64,000 nucleotides of DNA from Gammaproteobacteria bacterium UBA2965 (GTDB taxonomy: Bacteria > Pseudomonadota > Gammaproteobacteria > Pseudomonadales > Azotimanducaceae). A program made the position numbers and the translations under genes. Positions 25,039 to 34,590 of this stretch are shown piece by piece. Every line of letters begins with the position of its first letter. The stretch's first letter is position 1. The stretch covers positions 101,931 through 165,930 of the forward strand of contig DEBD01000013.1 of assembly GCA_002348385.1 (NCBI GenBank). The letters run 5' to 3'. The notes below the pieces were generated by a model. It had not been told where the DNA came from and made no database searches. It saw only the letters and a program-made list of their open reading frames with translations.

Positions 25039-26415
25039 TTGCTGGTTGCTGTGGGCCTGTTCCTCGCCGGCGTCGTGGTTGCCGGCGCCCTGTGTATCAG
25101 GCTGCTGAACTTACGAACCCGACGTGCTTTTGAAGCCGGACTCACCAGCCAGGCGGAGCAGAACAGCGCAGAGCGGCAGTTGCTCGATGAGCGTCTGGAG
25201 CTGCGCACCCGGGAGTTGACCCGCCTGCAGAGCCGTCTGGAGTTGTTGGAGGAACAGCAGCGCACAGCCGCTGAGCAGTTGGCGCAGAAGACGGCCGAGG
25301 TGGCGGAGCATCAGGCTAACAAGGCGGCTCTGGAAGCTCGGCTCGAAGAGATCAACCGGTCATTTGAAGAAAAGGAGGCGCTGTTTCGCGAATCCAGCGA
25401 AACCCTCAAGCGCGAGTTCGAGCTGCTAGCGAATAAGATTTTCGAACGGCAGGGTGCCACCCATCAGGAGCGTCTTGCCAACGTCCTTTCGCCCTTCAAG
25501 GAGCAGATGGTCGATTTTCGCAAGCGGGTGGAAGAGGTGTACCACACCGATACCAAGGAGCGCGCCTCGTTGCTCAGCGAGGTGCGAAATCTTCAACAGG
25601 CCAGCGAGCGCGTCAATACCGAGGCAGAGAATCTTGCCAAGGCCTTGAAAGGGGACGTGAAGATCCAAGGGAACTGGGGCGAGATTGTGTTGGAACGGGT
25701 GCTGGAAGAGTCCGGCCTGCGTTCCGGCTATGAGTATTTTCCACAGGCTGCCCAGCGATCCGAGGCGGGCGACCTGAAACGACCCGATGTGCTGATTCGT
25801 CTTCCGGATGGCAAGGATGTGATCGTAGATGCCAAGGTCTCGCTGGTGGCCTACGAACAAGCGCTATCAGCGGAGTCGGAAGAATCCCGCGACCAGGCGC
25901 TCAAGCAGCACCTAAGCAGCATTCGCGGTCACATCAAGCGGCTATCGGAACAGGACTATGATCACCTAAGCGACGTGCGCTCGTTGGACTTTGTGCTGCT
26001 CTTCATTCCTATCGAATCGGCTTTCACGTTGGCGATGCAGCATGAGCACAAGCTGTTCACGGAAGCGTTCGACAAACGCATTGTGATCGTGAGCCCAACT
26101 ACATTGATGATGACCTTGCGCATCATTCACAACGTCTGGCGGTTCGAAAAGCAGAATCGTAATGCGCAGGAGATCGCCCGACGCGCCGGTGCGCTGTACG
26201 ATAAATTGCGCGGGCTCATCGATGAGATGGATCTGCTTGGCAAGCAACTGGGAACGGCCGAGCGCACTTATCAGTCAGCCTACGGCAAGTTGGCTAGCGG
26301 TAAAGGCAATCTGGTACGGCAGGTGGAACAATTCCGCGAGCTGGGTGCCCCGGTCAAAAAACCAATATCCAAAAAGCTGCTGGAAAACGCCGACGACGAG
26401 CGTGAAGTGGAGTAG
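25039..26415 (+). CDS. rmuC: DNA recombination protein RmuC
   Basis: 458 aa. A single N-terminal membrane helix (LVAVGLFLAGVVVAGALCIRLL) is followed by a long coiled coil (about residues 30-135) and a PD-(D/E)XK nuclease-like core. The nuclease motif is KRPDVLIRLPDGKDVIVDAKV, here around residues 245-265, followed by FVLLFIPIESAF. RmuC limits inversion at short inverted repeats in E. coli; its direct biochemical action is still unclear. The start is TTG; no upstream ATG is in frame. Confidence 0.92.
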   Translation: MLVAVGLFLAGVVVAGALCIRLLNLRTRRAFEAGLTSQAEQNSAERQLLDERLELRTRELTRLQSRLELLEEQQRTAAEQLAQKTAEVAEHQANKAALEARLEEINRSFEEKEALFRESSETLKREFELLANKIFERQGATHQERLANVLSPFKEQMVDFRKRVEEVYHTDTKERASLLSEVRNLQQASERVNTEAENLAKALKGDVKIQGNWGEIVLERVLEESGLRSGYEYFPQAAQRSEAGDLKRPDVLIRLPDGKDVIVDAKVSLVAYEQALSAESEESRDQALKQHLSSIRGHIKRLSEQDYDHLSDVRSLDFVLLFIPIESAFTLAMQHEHKLFTEAFDKRIVIVSPTTLMMTLRIIHNVWRFEKQNRNAQEIARRAGALYDKLRGLIDEMDLLGKQLGTAERTYQSAYGKLASGKGNLVRQVEQFRELGAPVKKPISKKLLENADDEREVE

Positions 26416-26564
26416 TGCCCGGATTATGGCCTCCCGCATCGTTAACGGAGTCACGTTTCGCCCCCGTGGCAGCGCTCCGCAGACTAAGAACTTGCATCAG
26501 CTTCACAGAATGCCCAGGGTTAAACCGGTAGATTGGCTCGGCAGATGAGGAATACGAGGACTTT

Positions 26565-26783
26565 ATGCTGGTTTTAACCCGGCGCGCGGGCGAGGCGATC
26601 ATGATCGATGACGAGATTGAGCTCAAAGTGCTCAAGATTCGTGGGAGCCAGGTGCACCTCGGAATCGATGCCCCCAAACGGGCTGCCGTACATCGCAAAG
26701 AAGTGTGGCTGCGCATCCATGGCGAACCCAAGTCTGCAAGCCCAGCCATGGGCGGTTCAGACCCCGAAAAAGGCGCCGCCTAA
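26565..26783 (+). CDS. csrA: Carbon storage regulator CsrA (RsmA)
   Basis: 72 aa RNA-binding homodimer. It carries the family N-terminus MLVLTRRAGEAIMI, the GSQVHLGIDAP strand-turn and VHRKEVWLRI. It binds GGA motifs in mRNA leaders to block translation or alter stability, and is titrated by small RNAs made under GacA control; gacA is at 11210-11881 here. Two GGA triplets (GAGGAAT and GAGGACT) precede the ATG within 25 bases, so CsrA may repress its own translation. The C-terminal tail from residue 57 on is non-conserved. A 10-bp hairpin follows at 26801-26828. Confidence 0.96.
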   Translation: MLVLTRRAGEAIMIDDEIELKVLKIRGSQVHLGIDAPKRAAVHRKEVWLRIHGEPKSASPAMGGSDPEKGAA

Positions 26784-27250
26784 CCCTGTTGCCCTGATTC
26801 AACGCCCGCTGTTATGAAAGCGGGCGTTTCACATATGGCGTAGGGGTGAATTTCCCCTTCCGTTAGCGCGTAGCGGTGCTGATGAATACCTTCCAGCGCC
26901 TCCCGGCGAAGTTGGATGTCGCTGGGCTTCAAAAACACGCTGTCTATGGCGCACCAGATCGGATTGACCGGCTGCAGGGGTGTAAATGCACATTGGGTTT
27001 CCCACTGGCCCCGGTGTAACTCGAACACGTCGATGGACTGCAGCATACCCCAGTGAGAGAACTCGGAGGGCTGGCTCGTGGCGAACAGGATCGCCAGAGA
27101 TTCGCCAGCCGCCGTGGCGGCGTCGAGATGCTCCTTGGCTACCAACCACGGGTGATCATCACGATAGCGGCCGCGACTACTAGCCTCCAGCAGCGCCTTG
27201 AGTGACTTGGCGCCCACGGTGGTGCAGATGCAGTAGTCATGAACCTTCAT
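26780..27250 (-). CDS. Hypothetical protein
   Basis: 156 aa, not recognised. It starts MKVHDYCICTTVGAKSLKALLEAS and is soluble, with Cys, His and Trp scattered through it (HWGMLQSIDVFELHRGQW). Its last codons overlap the end of csrA on the other strand by 4 bases and run through the hairpin that probably terminates csrA. Composition and codon use look like a real gene. It is divergent from the FAN1-like gene (73-base gap), so the two may share a promoter region. Confidence 0.6.
   Translation of the reverse strand: MKVHDYCICTTVGAKSLKALLEASSRGRYRDDHPWLVAKEHLDAATAAGESLAILFATSQPSEFSHWGMLQSIDVFELHRGQWETQCAFTPLQPVNPIWCAIDSVFLKPSDIQLRREALEGIHQHRYALTEGEIHPYAICETPAFITAGVESGQQG
26801..26828 (+). terminator. 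Hairpin after csrA
   Basis: A 10-bp perfect stem AACGCCCGCT/AGCGGGCGTT with an 8-base loop, followed by a short TTTC. The T tract is weak, so it may be a modest terminator. It lies inside the 3' end of the convergent hypothetical gene. Confidence 0.55.
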
Positions 27251-27323
27251 GGGCGACTACTGTACATACATACAGACTCCTCTATAATCCCATCGCACAG
27301 CCCGCATCAACAGGCCGCCCATC

Positions 27324-28937
27324 GTGCCGAAACTGGTTGCACGCCAACCGCCCCCGCCCGACTACTATGCGGACAATGTGCGGCAATTGATGGGGCATGT
27401 CCAACGTCACTATGGGGATCTGCTGCAGCCCGACGAGCAATCCTATCTGCACGGCTGCCAACGGCTCTCCCCCGATGCGCTGCGGTTGTTTGCGCGCCTG
27501 TTGGGGCGCAAGGGACCATGGGTGCGCATCGACCGGTTGCGCTACCCGGAAGTAGTCGATCTGGATTGCGCCTTGCGCGAACTGCAAGCTGCCACACTGG
27601 TAGAGATTAATGGGCCCGTACCGGCAGATGGGCTGCTTGGATTGCTCACCCAGAAGGAGTTGCTTGCGCTGTTTCCTTCCGTGTCTGCTGCCGAGGTCGC
27701 CGGAAAAGCCCAACGCGTGGCCCATTGCATCAGCTCTTATCCGGACGAGCTGATCGTCCGACAAGTAGCTCGGCAATACCCATGGGTCTGTGTGGCTCGC
27801 TATCAGGTCTATTTCCGATTGCAGGTGCTGTTTTTCGGTGATGCGCGTCAGGACCTGAGCACCTTCGTGCTGCGGGATCTTGGGCTGTCCAACTACGAAC
27901 CTTATGAGCTGTGTCGCAGCCAACGCCAGTTCGCCGCGCGCACAGCCCTCGACCTGTATCTGCGCTTGCTGGCGCTCGCCAGCCTAGCCCGACGCGGCGG
28001 GGAGATCGAGGCCATCGTTCCCCATGTGTTGCGTGAGCTCACCGCATGCCATAAGGCGGGTTGGCCAAGCCGGCTGCATCAGCGCGTGGCTGCCAAGATC
28101 CTCAATCGGCTAGGGCGCCGCTACGAGCGCCAGGGCGATGTGGCGGGCGCGTTGGCTTGTTATGAGGACAGCACCTTGCACCCCGCGAGGGAACGCCGAG
28201 TGCGGTTGCTCAAAGGGCAGGGCAGGGATTCGGAAGCGGCAACTCTGATTGCGTCCATTCAATCCGAGCCGTGGTCAGCTGCAGAGCAGGACTTTGCCGA
28301 GCGTTTCGGCATTCGCGCGCGCTGCGACATCCCGACTACGCGCGTGCCCCTGGCGCGCCCCAGCCCCCCGCGCGTGGAACAGCACGCCATTGAAGAGCTG
28401 GCACGGCAAGGCGATCGGGCATGGCATGTGGAGAATGCTCTACCCCTGTCTCTGGCGGGGCTTGCCTATTGGCCCGTGATCTTTACCGACGCGCCGGGTG
28501 CTTTCGTTAATCCGTTTCAGTTGGCCCCGGTTGATCTATTTTGGGACGATTTCTGTGCGGCCAGACAGACGGCCATGGGGTGTCGAGAGGAGCAGCTTGC
28601 CAGCGGCTTTGCCCGCACGGTTCGGGCAACATTCAACGCCAAGCGTTCCATCAGCAACCGACTGGTGCACTGGGGCGTGATGTCCCCAGAGTTGCTGGAT
28701 GCCTTGCTCGAAGCGGTTCCCGAATCGCAGCTGCATCGGTTGGCCCGCTACGCGCTGGAAAACTTGCCCCGTGCCCGGGTGGGTTTTCCCGACCTGTTCG
28801 TGGTTGGCTCGCAAGGTGGCTTCGAGTTCGTGGAGGTCAAAGGCCCGACCGATCAGCTGCAACCCGCGCAGAGAGTGTGGTTCAAGGCGTTGCAGGGCTT
28901 GAGCATGCCGGCTCGCATGCTGAAGTACACGGCATGA
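27324..28937 (+). CDS. FAN1-like VRR-NUC nuclease
   Basis: 537 aa. The C-terminal VRR-NUC domain has the PD-(D/E)XK signature GFPDLFVV, then FEFVEVKGPTDQLQPAQRVW (about residues 490-530). The N-terminal two thirds are helical and resemble the SAP-lacking bacterial FAN1 proteins such as that of Pseudomonas, which act as structure-selective 5' flap nucleases in interstrand cross-link repair. The start is GTG with the purine-poor upstream region of a possibly leader-poor mRNA. Its TGA overlaps the ATG of the helicase gene (ATGA at 28934-28937), so both products are made from one message and probably act together. Confidence 0.85.
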   Translation: MPKLVARQPPPPDYYADNVRQLMGHVQRHYGDLLQPDEQSYLHGCQRLSPDALRLFARLLGRKGPWVRIDRLRYPEVVDLDCALRELQAATLVEINGPVPADGLLGLLTQKELLALFPSVSAAEVAGKAQRVAHCISSYPDELIVRQVARQYPWVCVARYQVYFRLQVLFFGDARQDLSTFVLRDLGLSNYEPYELCRSQRQFAARTALDLYLRLLALASLARRGGEIEAIVPHVLRELTACHKAGWPSRLHQRVAAKILNRLGRRYERQGDVAGALACYEDSTLHPARERRVRLLKGQGRDSEAATLIASIQSEPWSAAEQDFAERFGIRARCDIPTTRVPLARPSPPRVEQHAIEELARQGDRAWHVENALPLSLAGLAYWPVIFTDAPGAFVNPFQLAPVDLFWDDFCAARQTAMGCREEQLASGFARTVRATFNAKRSISNRLVHWGVMSPELLDALLEAVPESQLHRLARYALENLPRARVGFPDLFVVGSQGGFEFVEVKGPTDQLQPAQRVWFKALQGLSMPARMLKYTA

Positions 28938-31432
28938 CCCGGCGACTGCCGGTCACCCATCTGGCGGAATTTGTGCATCGGCGCGGGGATCTGCATCAGC
29001 GCGTCGAGGGCGGTACGCGGCCGGAGGAGGGGATAGCCGCTCAGCGCAAACTACAGCGCGATAAGCCCGAAGGCTATGAGCGTGAGCGCTCGGTGCGGCA
29101 GGATGTCACCCTCGCCGGGCACCAGCATTCGTTGGCTGGCCGCATCGATGGCTGTCATGTCGACGCGCGCATCGTCGAGGAGTACAAGACCACACGCGGC
29201 GACCATGACCGCGCCTACGCCCAGTATGCCAGCGTGCACTGGGCGCAACTGGAACTGTACGGTGCGCTGCTGGCAAGCGAGCTGTCCTTGCCGCCTGCGC
29301 GCGAGGCAGCGAACAGCCTGCCACGCTGGACCCTCAAGCTGATCTACGTGCACCCCGACACCCTGGCAACTAGCGTCTGGGAGCGGGAACGCTCGGATGA
29401 CGAACTCAAAGCGTTCCTGGCCGATACCTTGCGCTGGTACGAGGCCTGGTTAGTCGCGCACTTTGCCCATCTCGAAGCGCGTAATGAAGCCATCGACAGA
29501 TTGAAATTTCCCTATCCGGACTATCGGGCACATCAGCGGGCATTGGTGCAGCGAGCGTATCGCGCATTGCGCGATGGCGAGCAACTGTTGCTGGAAGCAC
29601 CGACGGGCAGCGGTAAGACCATGGGTGTGCTGTATCCGGCGCTGAAGGTGCTCTCGCTGACACCACAGGAACGGATCTTCTATCTCACCAGCCGCTCCAC
29701 CGGCGCTGATGCGGCTCTGGAAGCTTTGCAGCGCCTCGATCCGCGCCATGGCAACCTGCGAATAGTGCAGATAACGGCTAGAGAAACCGCCTGCGCCTGG
29801 GTCAACGAAGACTGCAGCGGCGACTGTGCGTTCGCGCGAGGATACTTCGACCGGGTACACGATGCGCTTCGCGATGTGCTCGGCCGGGGAATGATCACGA
29901 AAGCAGCGCTGGTTGAGGTAGCACTGGCTCATCGGGTGTGTCCGTTCGAGTTGTCGCTGGACGCCGCATACTGGTCGGACGTGATCATCGGCGATTACAA
30001 CTACGTGTTCGATCCCATGGTTCGACTTCAACGATTTGCGGGCGATGACAAGATGGTGCTGCTGATCGACGAATGTCACCAACTCAGCACACGGGCGCGC
30101 CAGATGCTGAGCGTCGAGCTGATTCGTGATCGCTTTCACGATGCGCAGCACGAGGACGTACCTGCGGCGCTGCGACGCCGGCTGGCAGCGGTAGACCGAC
30201 AACTACGCGAGCTGGCACGCGCCGCGGACCTGCCCCGCGACGGCAGTGAGATGGTAGTGGAACAACCGGCCCGGCTGCTGCGTGCTGCGTTGCTTCTGGT
30301 GGAGCATATTGCCGTGAGTGAGGTGGATCTGTCCGCGCATCCTCACGCTCAGGCTGCCTGCTTCGACTGCATACGCTGGGTGCGCGCACAGGCATGGTAT
30401 GACGCTGAACATTGCGTTCACGTTGCCAGCCGGGCCGGCGCGCCGCGCGGTCGAGCTACGCCGGTTGCCGTACGCATGGCGCACTTAGATCCGGGCGCCT
30501 ATCTGGCCGAGATCTGTGATGGATTTGCCGCCCACGTGCGATTTTCAGGAACCGCGTCGCCGCTGTCCCTTTACCAGCGGTTGCACGGTATGGGGGGGCG
30601 GCCGTCTGACCGCGCCGGCAGTCCGTTCTCGGCGGATCAGCTGGCGGTGTGCATCGTCGACGATGTACCCACGTACTACCACCAGCGGGCGAGCAGCCTG
30701 GCGAAACTTGCCGAGCTGATCTATCGAGTGGTTAGCGCCCGCTCCGGGCATTATCTGGTGGCGTTCCCTTCCTATGCGTACCTGGCCAGCGCGGCTGAGC
30801 AGCTTGGCGCGTGTTACCCCGAGGTTCGGTGGCTCGCACAGCAGCCCGGCATGGATGTGCAATCTCAACAGCAATTCCTGCAGAGCTTTGATGCCACCGG
30901 GCAGCCGGTGGTAGGGCTCGTGGTGCTTGGGGGCATGTTTGCGGAGTCGGTGAATATTACGGGTTCGACGGGATCGTCGCTGGCGGGCGTCGTGTGTGTG
31001 GGCATCGGGCTGCCACCCCCGGATGTCGAACGCCAGGCTCTGGCCGCGTATTTCGATGCCCAGGACGAATCAGGCGCCGCTGTGGCGTACCATCAGCCAG
31101 CCATGAGCAAGGTGCTGCAGGTGGCTGGGCGACTGCTGCGCGGCCCTGCGGACAAAGGTGTGTTGTGTCTAGTCGATGACCGCTTCAAGCAGCCCCATCT
31201 GCAGCGATTCTTTCCGGCTCATTGGCGACCTCAGGTGTTGCCGGCCGCGTCGGTGCCCATGGTGCTGGATAAGTTCTGGCGACCCGGCGCCGGCTCCCAT
31301 AGACTTCGCGCTGGCTGCGAAACAAGTCTACCCGCTAACCTACCAGAGGGACATGATGCGACGCCGCACCAAAATCATCTGCACCATAGGTCCGGCAACA
31401 GCCAACTTTCCGAAGCTCCAGGCAATGAGTGA
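28934..31432 (+). CDS. XPD/DinG-like ATP-dependent DNA helicase with N-terminal nuclease-like domain
   Basis: 832 aa from the ATG that overlaps the FAN1-like gene; the frame is open much further upstream but only as a shadow. The N-terminal region has a PD-(D/E)XK-like IVEEYKTTRG (about residues 75-85). The helicase has Walker A EAPTGSGKTMG, the 4Fe-4S cysteines of the XPD family (ACAWVNEDCSGDC, then RVCPF), Walker B LLIDECHQL and motif QVAGRLLRG. This would be a 5'-3' helicase with a nuclease-like front end. The last 25 codons overlap pyk in another frame, and these residues (from about 808 on) look non-homologous, so the true C-terminus may have been lost or shifted. Confidence 0.85.
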   Translation: MTRRLPVTHLAEFVHRRGDLHQRVEGGTRPEEGIAAQRKLQRDKPEGYERERSVRQDVTLAGHQHSLAGRIDGCHVDARIVEEYKTTRGDHDRAYAQYASVHWAQLELYGALLASELSLPPAREAANSLPRWTLKLIYVHPDTLATSVWERERSDDELKAFLADTLRWYEAWLVAHFAHLEARNEAIDRLKFPYPDYRAHQRALVQRAYRALRDGEQLLLEAPTGSGKTMGVLYPALKVLSLTPQERIFYLTSRSTGADAALEALQRLDPRHGNLRIVQITARETACAWVNEDCSGDCAFARGYFDRVHDALRDVLGRGMITKAALVEVALAHRVCPFELSLDAAYWSDVIIGDYNYVFDPMVRLQRFAGDDKMVLLIDECHQLSTRARQMLSVELIRDRFHDAQHEDVPAALRRRLAAVDRQLRELARAADLPRDGSEMVVEQPARLLRAALLLVEHIAVSEVDLSAHPHAQAACFDCIRWVRAQAWYDAEHCVHVASRAGAPRGRATPVAVRMAHLDPGAYLAEICDGFAAHVRFSGTASPLSLYQRLHGMGGRPSDRAGSPFSADQLAVCIVDDVPTYYHQRASSLAKLAELIYRVVSARSGHYLVAFPSYAYLASAAEQLGACYPEVRWLAQQPGMDVQSQQQFLQSFDATGQPVVGLVVLGGMFAESVNITGSTGSSLAGVVCVGIGLPPPDVERQALAAYFDAQDESGAAVAYHQPAMSKVLQVAGRLLRGPADKGVLCLVDDRFKQPHLQRFFPAHWRPQVLPAASVPMVLDKFWRPGAGSHRLRAGCETSLPANLPEGHDATPHQNHLHHRSGNSQLSEAPGNE

Positions 31433-32756
31433 GGCTGGAATGAACATCGTGCGGCTGAACATGTCGCACGCCGATCACGCGTCATCGACCAAAGTGATCA
31501 ACTGGATCAAAACGCTCAATCGCAAAGTGAAATATCCCGTCGCCATCCTGCTGGATACACAAGGGCCGGAAATCCGTACCGGTGAGATCAACGAACCAAT
31601 GGATCTGGCTGCCGGCGACGAGGTGAGCATCAGCGTGTTGCCGGAAGACGTCGAGCGTAGCTCGATTCTCATCGACTATCACGAGCTCATCGACGTCCTT
31701 CACGTGGGCAGCAAGCTCACTGTGGACAATGGCTTGATCAACTTCGAAGTGCTGGAGAAAGAGGGTCCTCGCATGCGCTGCAAGGTGCTTGATGGTGGAT
31801 CGCTAGGCAGCCGACGACACGTGAATTTGCCGGGTGTGCGCGTGAACCTGCCTGCTATCACCGCCAAAGACCGGAACGACATCGCTTTTGGTGTGTCCCA
31901 CGACGTGGATTTCATCGCTCTGTCGTTTGTTCGTTCTGCCGCAGACATCGAGGAGCTTCGCGGGGTGCTTGGTAGCAAAGCGAAGAACATCAAGATCATC
32001 GCCAAAATTGAAGATCAGCAAGGCGTGACCAATGTGCGCGAAATCGTGGGGGCCGCGGACGGCGTCATGGTAGCGCGTGGCGATCTCGGTATTGAAACCA
32101 ACATTGCCGATCTGCCCAACGTACAACGGCGCATCGTTCATTCCTGCGCAAGAGGAGGCAAGCGCTCCATTGTGGCGACCCACCTACTCGAGTCCATGAT
32201 CGAAAACCCCATCCCCACGCGAGCGGAAGTGACGGACGTGGCCAATGCGATCTACGAAGGGGTAGACGCCATCATGCTCTCAGGCGAGACGAGCGTGGGG
32301 AAGCACCCGGTTCGCTGTGTGGAGCAACTCGATGAGATCGCTCAGCAGTCCGAGCGATGGCCGGGCTTAGGCTACGAAAGCCAGCTGGTGGCCGAAAGCG
32401 ACAAACAACACATCGCCAATAACGCGGTAGGGTTGGCCGAAGACATCGAGGCCGCCGGGATTGTCGTGATCACGCGTCGTGGCATCATGGCCGATCTAGT
32501 GACCAGCGCGCGCCCGCAGAAAGTCCCCATATTCGCATTCACCAACCACAGTCAGACGCGTCGCCGGCTAGCCCTCAATCGTGCGGTACATAGTCATCGC
32601 GTGGCATTTTCCAGCCAGCCGGAAAAGACCCTTCAGCGTGCGTTGAACATATTGCGCGATCGTGAAGGACTATTGCCGGAAGACAAGGTGGTGGTGATCT
32701 CCGACGTGCTTGCGGAGAAAAATTCAGATGCGATCCAGCTGCGCAACCTGGGCTGA
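31353..32756 (+). CDS. pyk: Pyruvate kinase
   Basis: 467 aa. It transfers phosphate from phosphoenolpyruvate to ADP in the last step of glycolysis. It begins MMRRRTKIICTIGPAT, with a second ATG three bases later as an alternative start; AGAGGG lies just before. Motifs present are LLDTQGPEIRTGEI, VMVARGDLGIE and IMLSGETSVGKHP. The C-terminal effector domain is about 110 residues. The first 80 bases overlap the helicase frame. Confidence 0.96.
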   Translation: MMRRRTKIICTIGPATANFPKLQAMSEAGMNIVRLNMSHADHASSTKVINWIKTLNRKVKYPVAILLDTQGPEIRTGEINEPMDLAAGDEVSISVLPEDVERSSILIDYHELIDVLHVGSKLTVDNGLINFEVLEKEGPRMRCKVLDGGSLGSRRHVNLPGVRVNLPAITAKDRNDIAFGVSHDVDFIALSFVRSAADIEELRGVLGSKAKNIKIIAKIEDQQGVTNVREIVGAADGVMVARGDLGIETNIADLPNVQRRIVHSCARGGKRSIVATHLLESMIENPIPTRAEVTDVANAIYEGVDAIMLSGETSVGKHPVRCVEQLDEIAQQSERWPGLGYESQLVAESDKQHIANNAVGLAEDIEAAGIVVITRRGIMADLVTSARPQKVPIFAFTNHSQTRRRLALNRAVHSHRVAFSSQPEKTLQRALNILRDREGLLPEDKVVVISDVLAEKNSDAIQLRNLG

Positions 32757-32759
32757 CTG

Positions 32760-33575
32760 CTACGCGACGAGCGCCATGTAGAGCATGCGCGTAGCGACTA
32801 GCACCAGCAGCCCTCCAAAAATCTTCCGGAGCGGACCGGGATCCAGGGCGTGGGCAGCCCGCACGCCTAATGGGGCGGCTACAAGCGTGGCTGCAACGAT
32901 AGCAGCAAGGGCTGGTAGGTAGACGTAGCCGAGTACACTAATCTGCCCAAGTGCGGGCTCGCTCCAGCCGGTTGCGATGTAACCAAGGGCGCCGGCTGTG
33001 GCAATCGGAACACCCAGCGCGCTAGAGGTTGCGGTGGCGCGATGCAGGGGAATATTGAAATACACCAGCGTGGGCACCACCACGTTGCCTCCGCCGATCC
33101 CGGCAATACCGGAAATCAGTCCGCCCAGGCTTCCCAAACCCGCGCTCACGGCTAGACCAGGAAAGCGCCGGTGTGCACTTGGCTTCCAACTGGTTAGCAT
33201 GACAACGGCCACGAACAGGAGAAAGCAACCGATCAGGCTTCGAAACACGGTGACCGATAAGGTCTCGGCAACCGAGCCGGCAAGGAAGCTGCCGGCTAAC
33301 AGGTATCCGGTCCAGCGCCGTACTACCCGCCAATCCACCATATTCCGGCGGATCTGCGCGTAAGCCGCTGCCAGCGAAGTGAAGACAATGCAGGCAAGCG
33401 AGGTGGCCACGGCCACTATGGTGACCAAGCCTGACGGCAGGATCCCGAAACCATCGAATAGCAGGATCAGCGCCGGCACGATCACCACCCCGCCCCCGAT
33501 CCCCAGCAGACCACCGAGAAAGCCGCTGCACGCGCCGATGGCCATGCAGGAACCAAAAAAGAAAAGATGATTCAA
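32760..33575 (-). CDS. TauE/SafE family membrane exporter
   Basis: 271 aa with about eight hydrophobic helices. The repeated family motif is seen twice: GFLGGLLGIGGGVVIVPALI (about 19-38) and GGLISGIAGIGGGNVVVPTLVYF (about 150). TauE/SafE proteins are proposed to export sulfite, sulfoacetate or other organosulfur anions, although the substrate of most members is untested. It converges with pyk, three bases apart at the stop codons. No sulfur gene is adjacent, so the substrate remains open. Confidence 0.85.
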   Translation of the reverse strand: MNHLFFFGSCMAIGACSGFLGGLLGIGGGVVIVPALILLFDGFGILPSGLVTIVAVATSLACIVFTSLAAAYAQIRRNMVDWRVVRRWTGYLLAGSFLAGSVAETLSVTVFRSLIGCFLLFVAVVMLTSWKPSAHRRFPGLAVSAGLGSLGGLISGIAGIGGGNVVVPTLVYFNIPLHRATATSSALGVPIATAGALGYIATGWSEPALGQISVLGYVYLPALAAIVAATLVAAPLGVRAAHALDPGPLRKIFGGLLVLVATRMLYMALVA

Positions 33576-33615
33576 TTAGATTAATGTAGGCGCGGTTTTA
33601 CGGAGTTTACTGAAC

Positions 33616-34590
33616 TTGCCACCCGCTCTCCAACGTCCACTGCTGTGGCTCCTCATCCTAGCGCTCGGCCTCCCAGCGGCCATGGCGGCTGTCAGGCGTA
33701 TCGAACTCGACAATGGCGATGTCTACGAAGGCGAGATTGCGGACGACATGCGCACCGGGCAGGGCGTTTACATCTGGGCCGACGGCCACCGCTACGAGGG
33801 CCAGTTCGTGGCGAATCGAATGCAAGGTGAGGGTGTGTATTACTGGCCGGATGGACGCACCTACCAGGGTAGCTTTGTGGCGGACAAGCGTCAGGGTCGC
33901 GGCATACTCCGCTGGTCGAATGGCGATCTATACGAAGGCGGGTTCGTGGACAACAAAATGCACGGGACGGGGAGCTTCACTTGGGCCAACCAGGATCGCT
34001 ATGCGGGTGAGTTTTCCGAAGGCAGACGCACGGGTCGCGGGGAGTTCGCGTGGAGCACAGGCGAGCGTTACAGCGGTGAGTTTGCCGACGGCGTTTTACA
34101 CGGAGAGGGCAGCTTTGCGTGGCCCGACGGCCGCCGATATGTGGGTGAGTTTGTCAGCGGACGCAAGAGCGGGCGCGGCGTCCTCGAATTTGTCAATGGC
34201 AACCGCTACGTAGGTACCTTTTTTGACGACGCGCGCTCCGGCCTGGGCGTATTCTACTGGCGCGACGGTACAGTCTATCAGGGTCAGTTTTCGGAAGACC
34301 TCATGCACGGGTATGGCGTCAAGGAGAGCCCCGACGGAACCATGGCTCTGCAACACTGGCAGCAGGGTGGACTGGATTTCAGCAAGCCGCTCCGCGCCAA
34401 TCCTCGTTGCACGTTGAGGCTTTCTGAGAAGGAGTGGATGTTCGAAAGTGACGAGTGCATCAACGGCCTCGCTCACGGAGCCGGACTGGCTGCGCGGCTT
34501 GACGGCCAGCAGATCGTGGTAAACGGCCGGTTTGTGCTCGGAAATCTGGTCGAGGGGGAGATTCAGGTCTTACGACTTGAAGAGTCCTAG
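33616..34590 (+). CDS. Exported MORN-repeat protein
   Basis: 324 aa. A signal peptide (about residues 1-27, ending in AAMAA) precedes nine MORN repeats of 23 residues (consensus YxGxF... G.G.. W.DG), from DVYEGEI through HRYEGQF, RTYQGSF, DLYEGGF, DRYAGEF, ERYSGEF, RRYVGEF, NRYVGTF and TVYQGQF. The C-terminal 90 residues lack repeats. MORN repeats form extended beta-hairpin stacks that bind membranes or proteins. The start is TTG with weak support. Its TAG shares its last base with the GTG of the kinase gene, so the two are coupled. Confidence 0.85.
   Translation: MPPALQRPLLWLLILALGLPAAMAAVRRIELDNGDVYEGEIADDMRTGQGVYIWADGHRYEGQFVANRMQGEGVYYWPDGRTYQGSFVADKRQGRGILRWSNGDLYEGGFVDNKMHGTGSFTWANQDRYAGEFSEGRRTGRGEFAWSTGERYSGEFADGVLHGEGSFAWPDGRRYVGEFVSGRKSGRGVLEFVNGNRYVGTFFDDARSGLGVFYWRDGTVYQGQFSEDLMHGYGVKESPDGTMALQHWQQGGLDFSKPLRANPRCTLRLSEKEWMFESDECINGLAHGAGLAARLDGQQIVVNGRFVLGNLVEGEIQVLRLEES

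Noticed and set aside
28541..28933. Upstream 131 codons of the helicase frame
   Set aside because: They lie inside the FAN1-like gene; the ATG that overlaps its stop is the better start.
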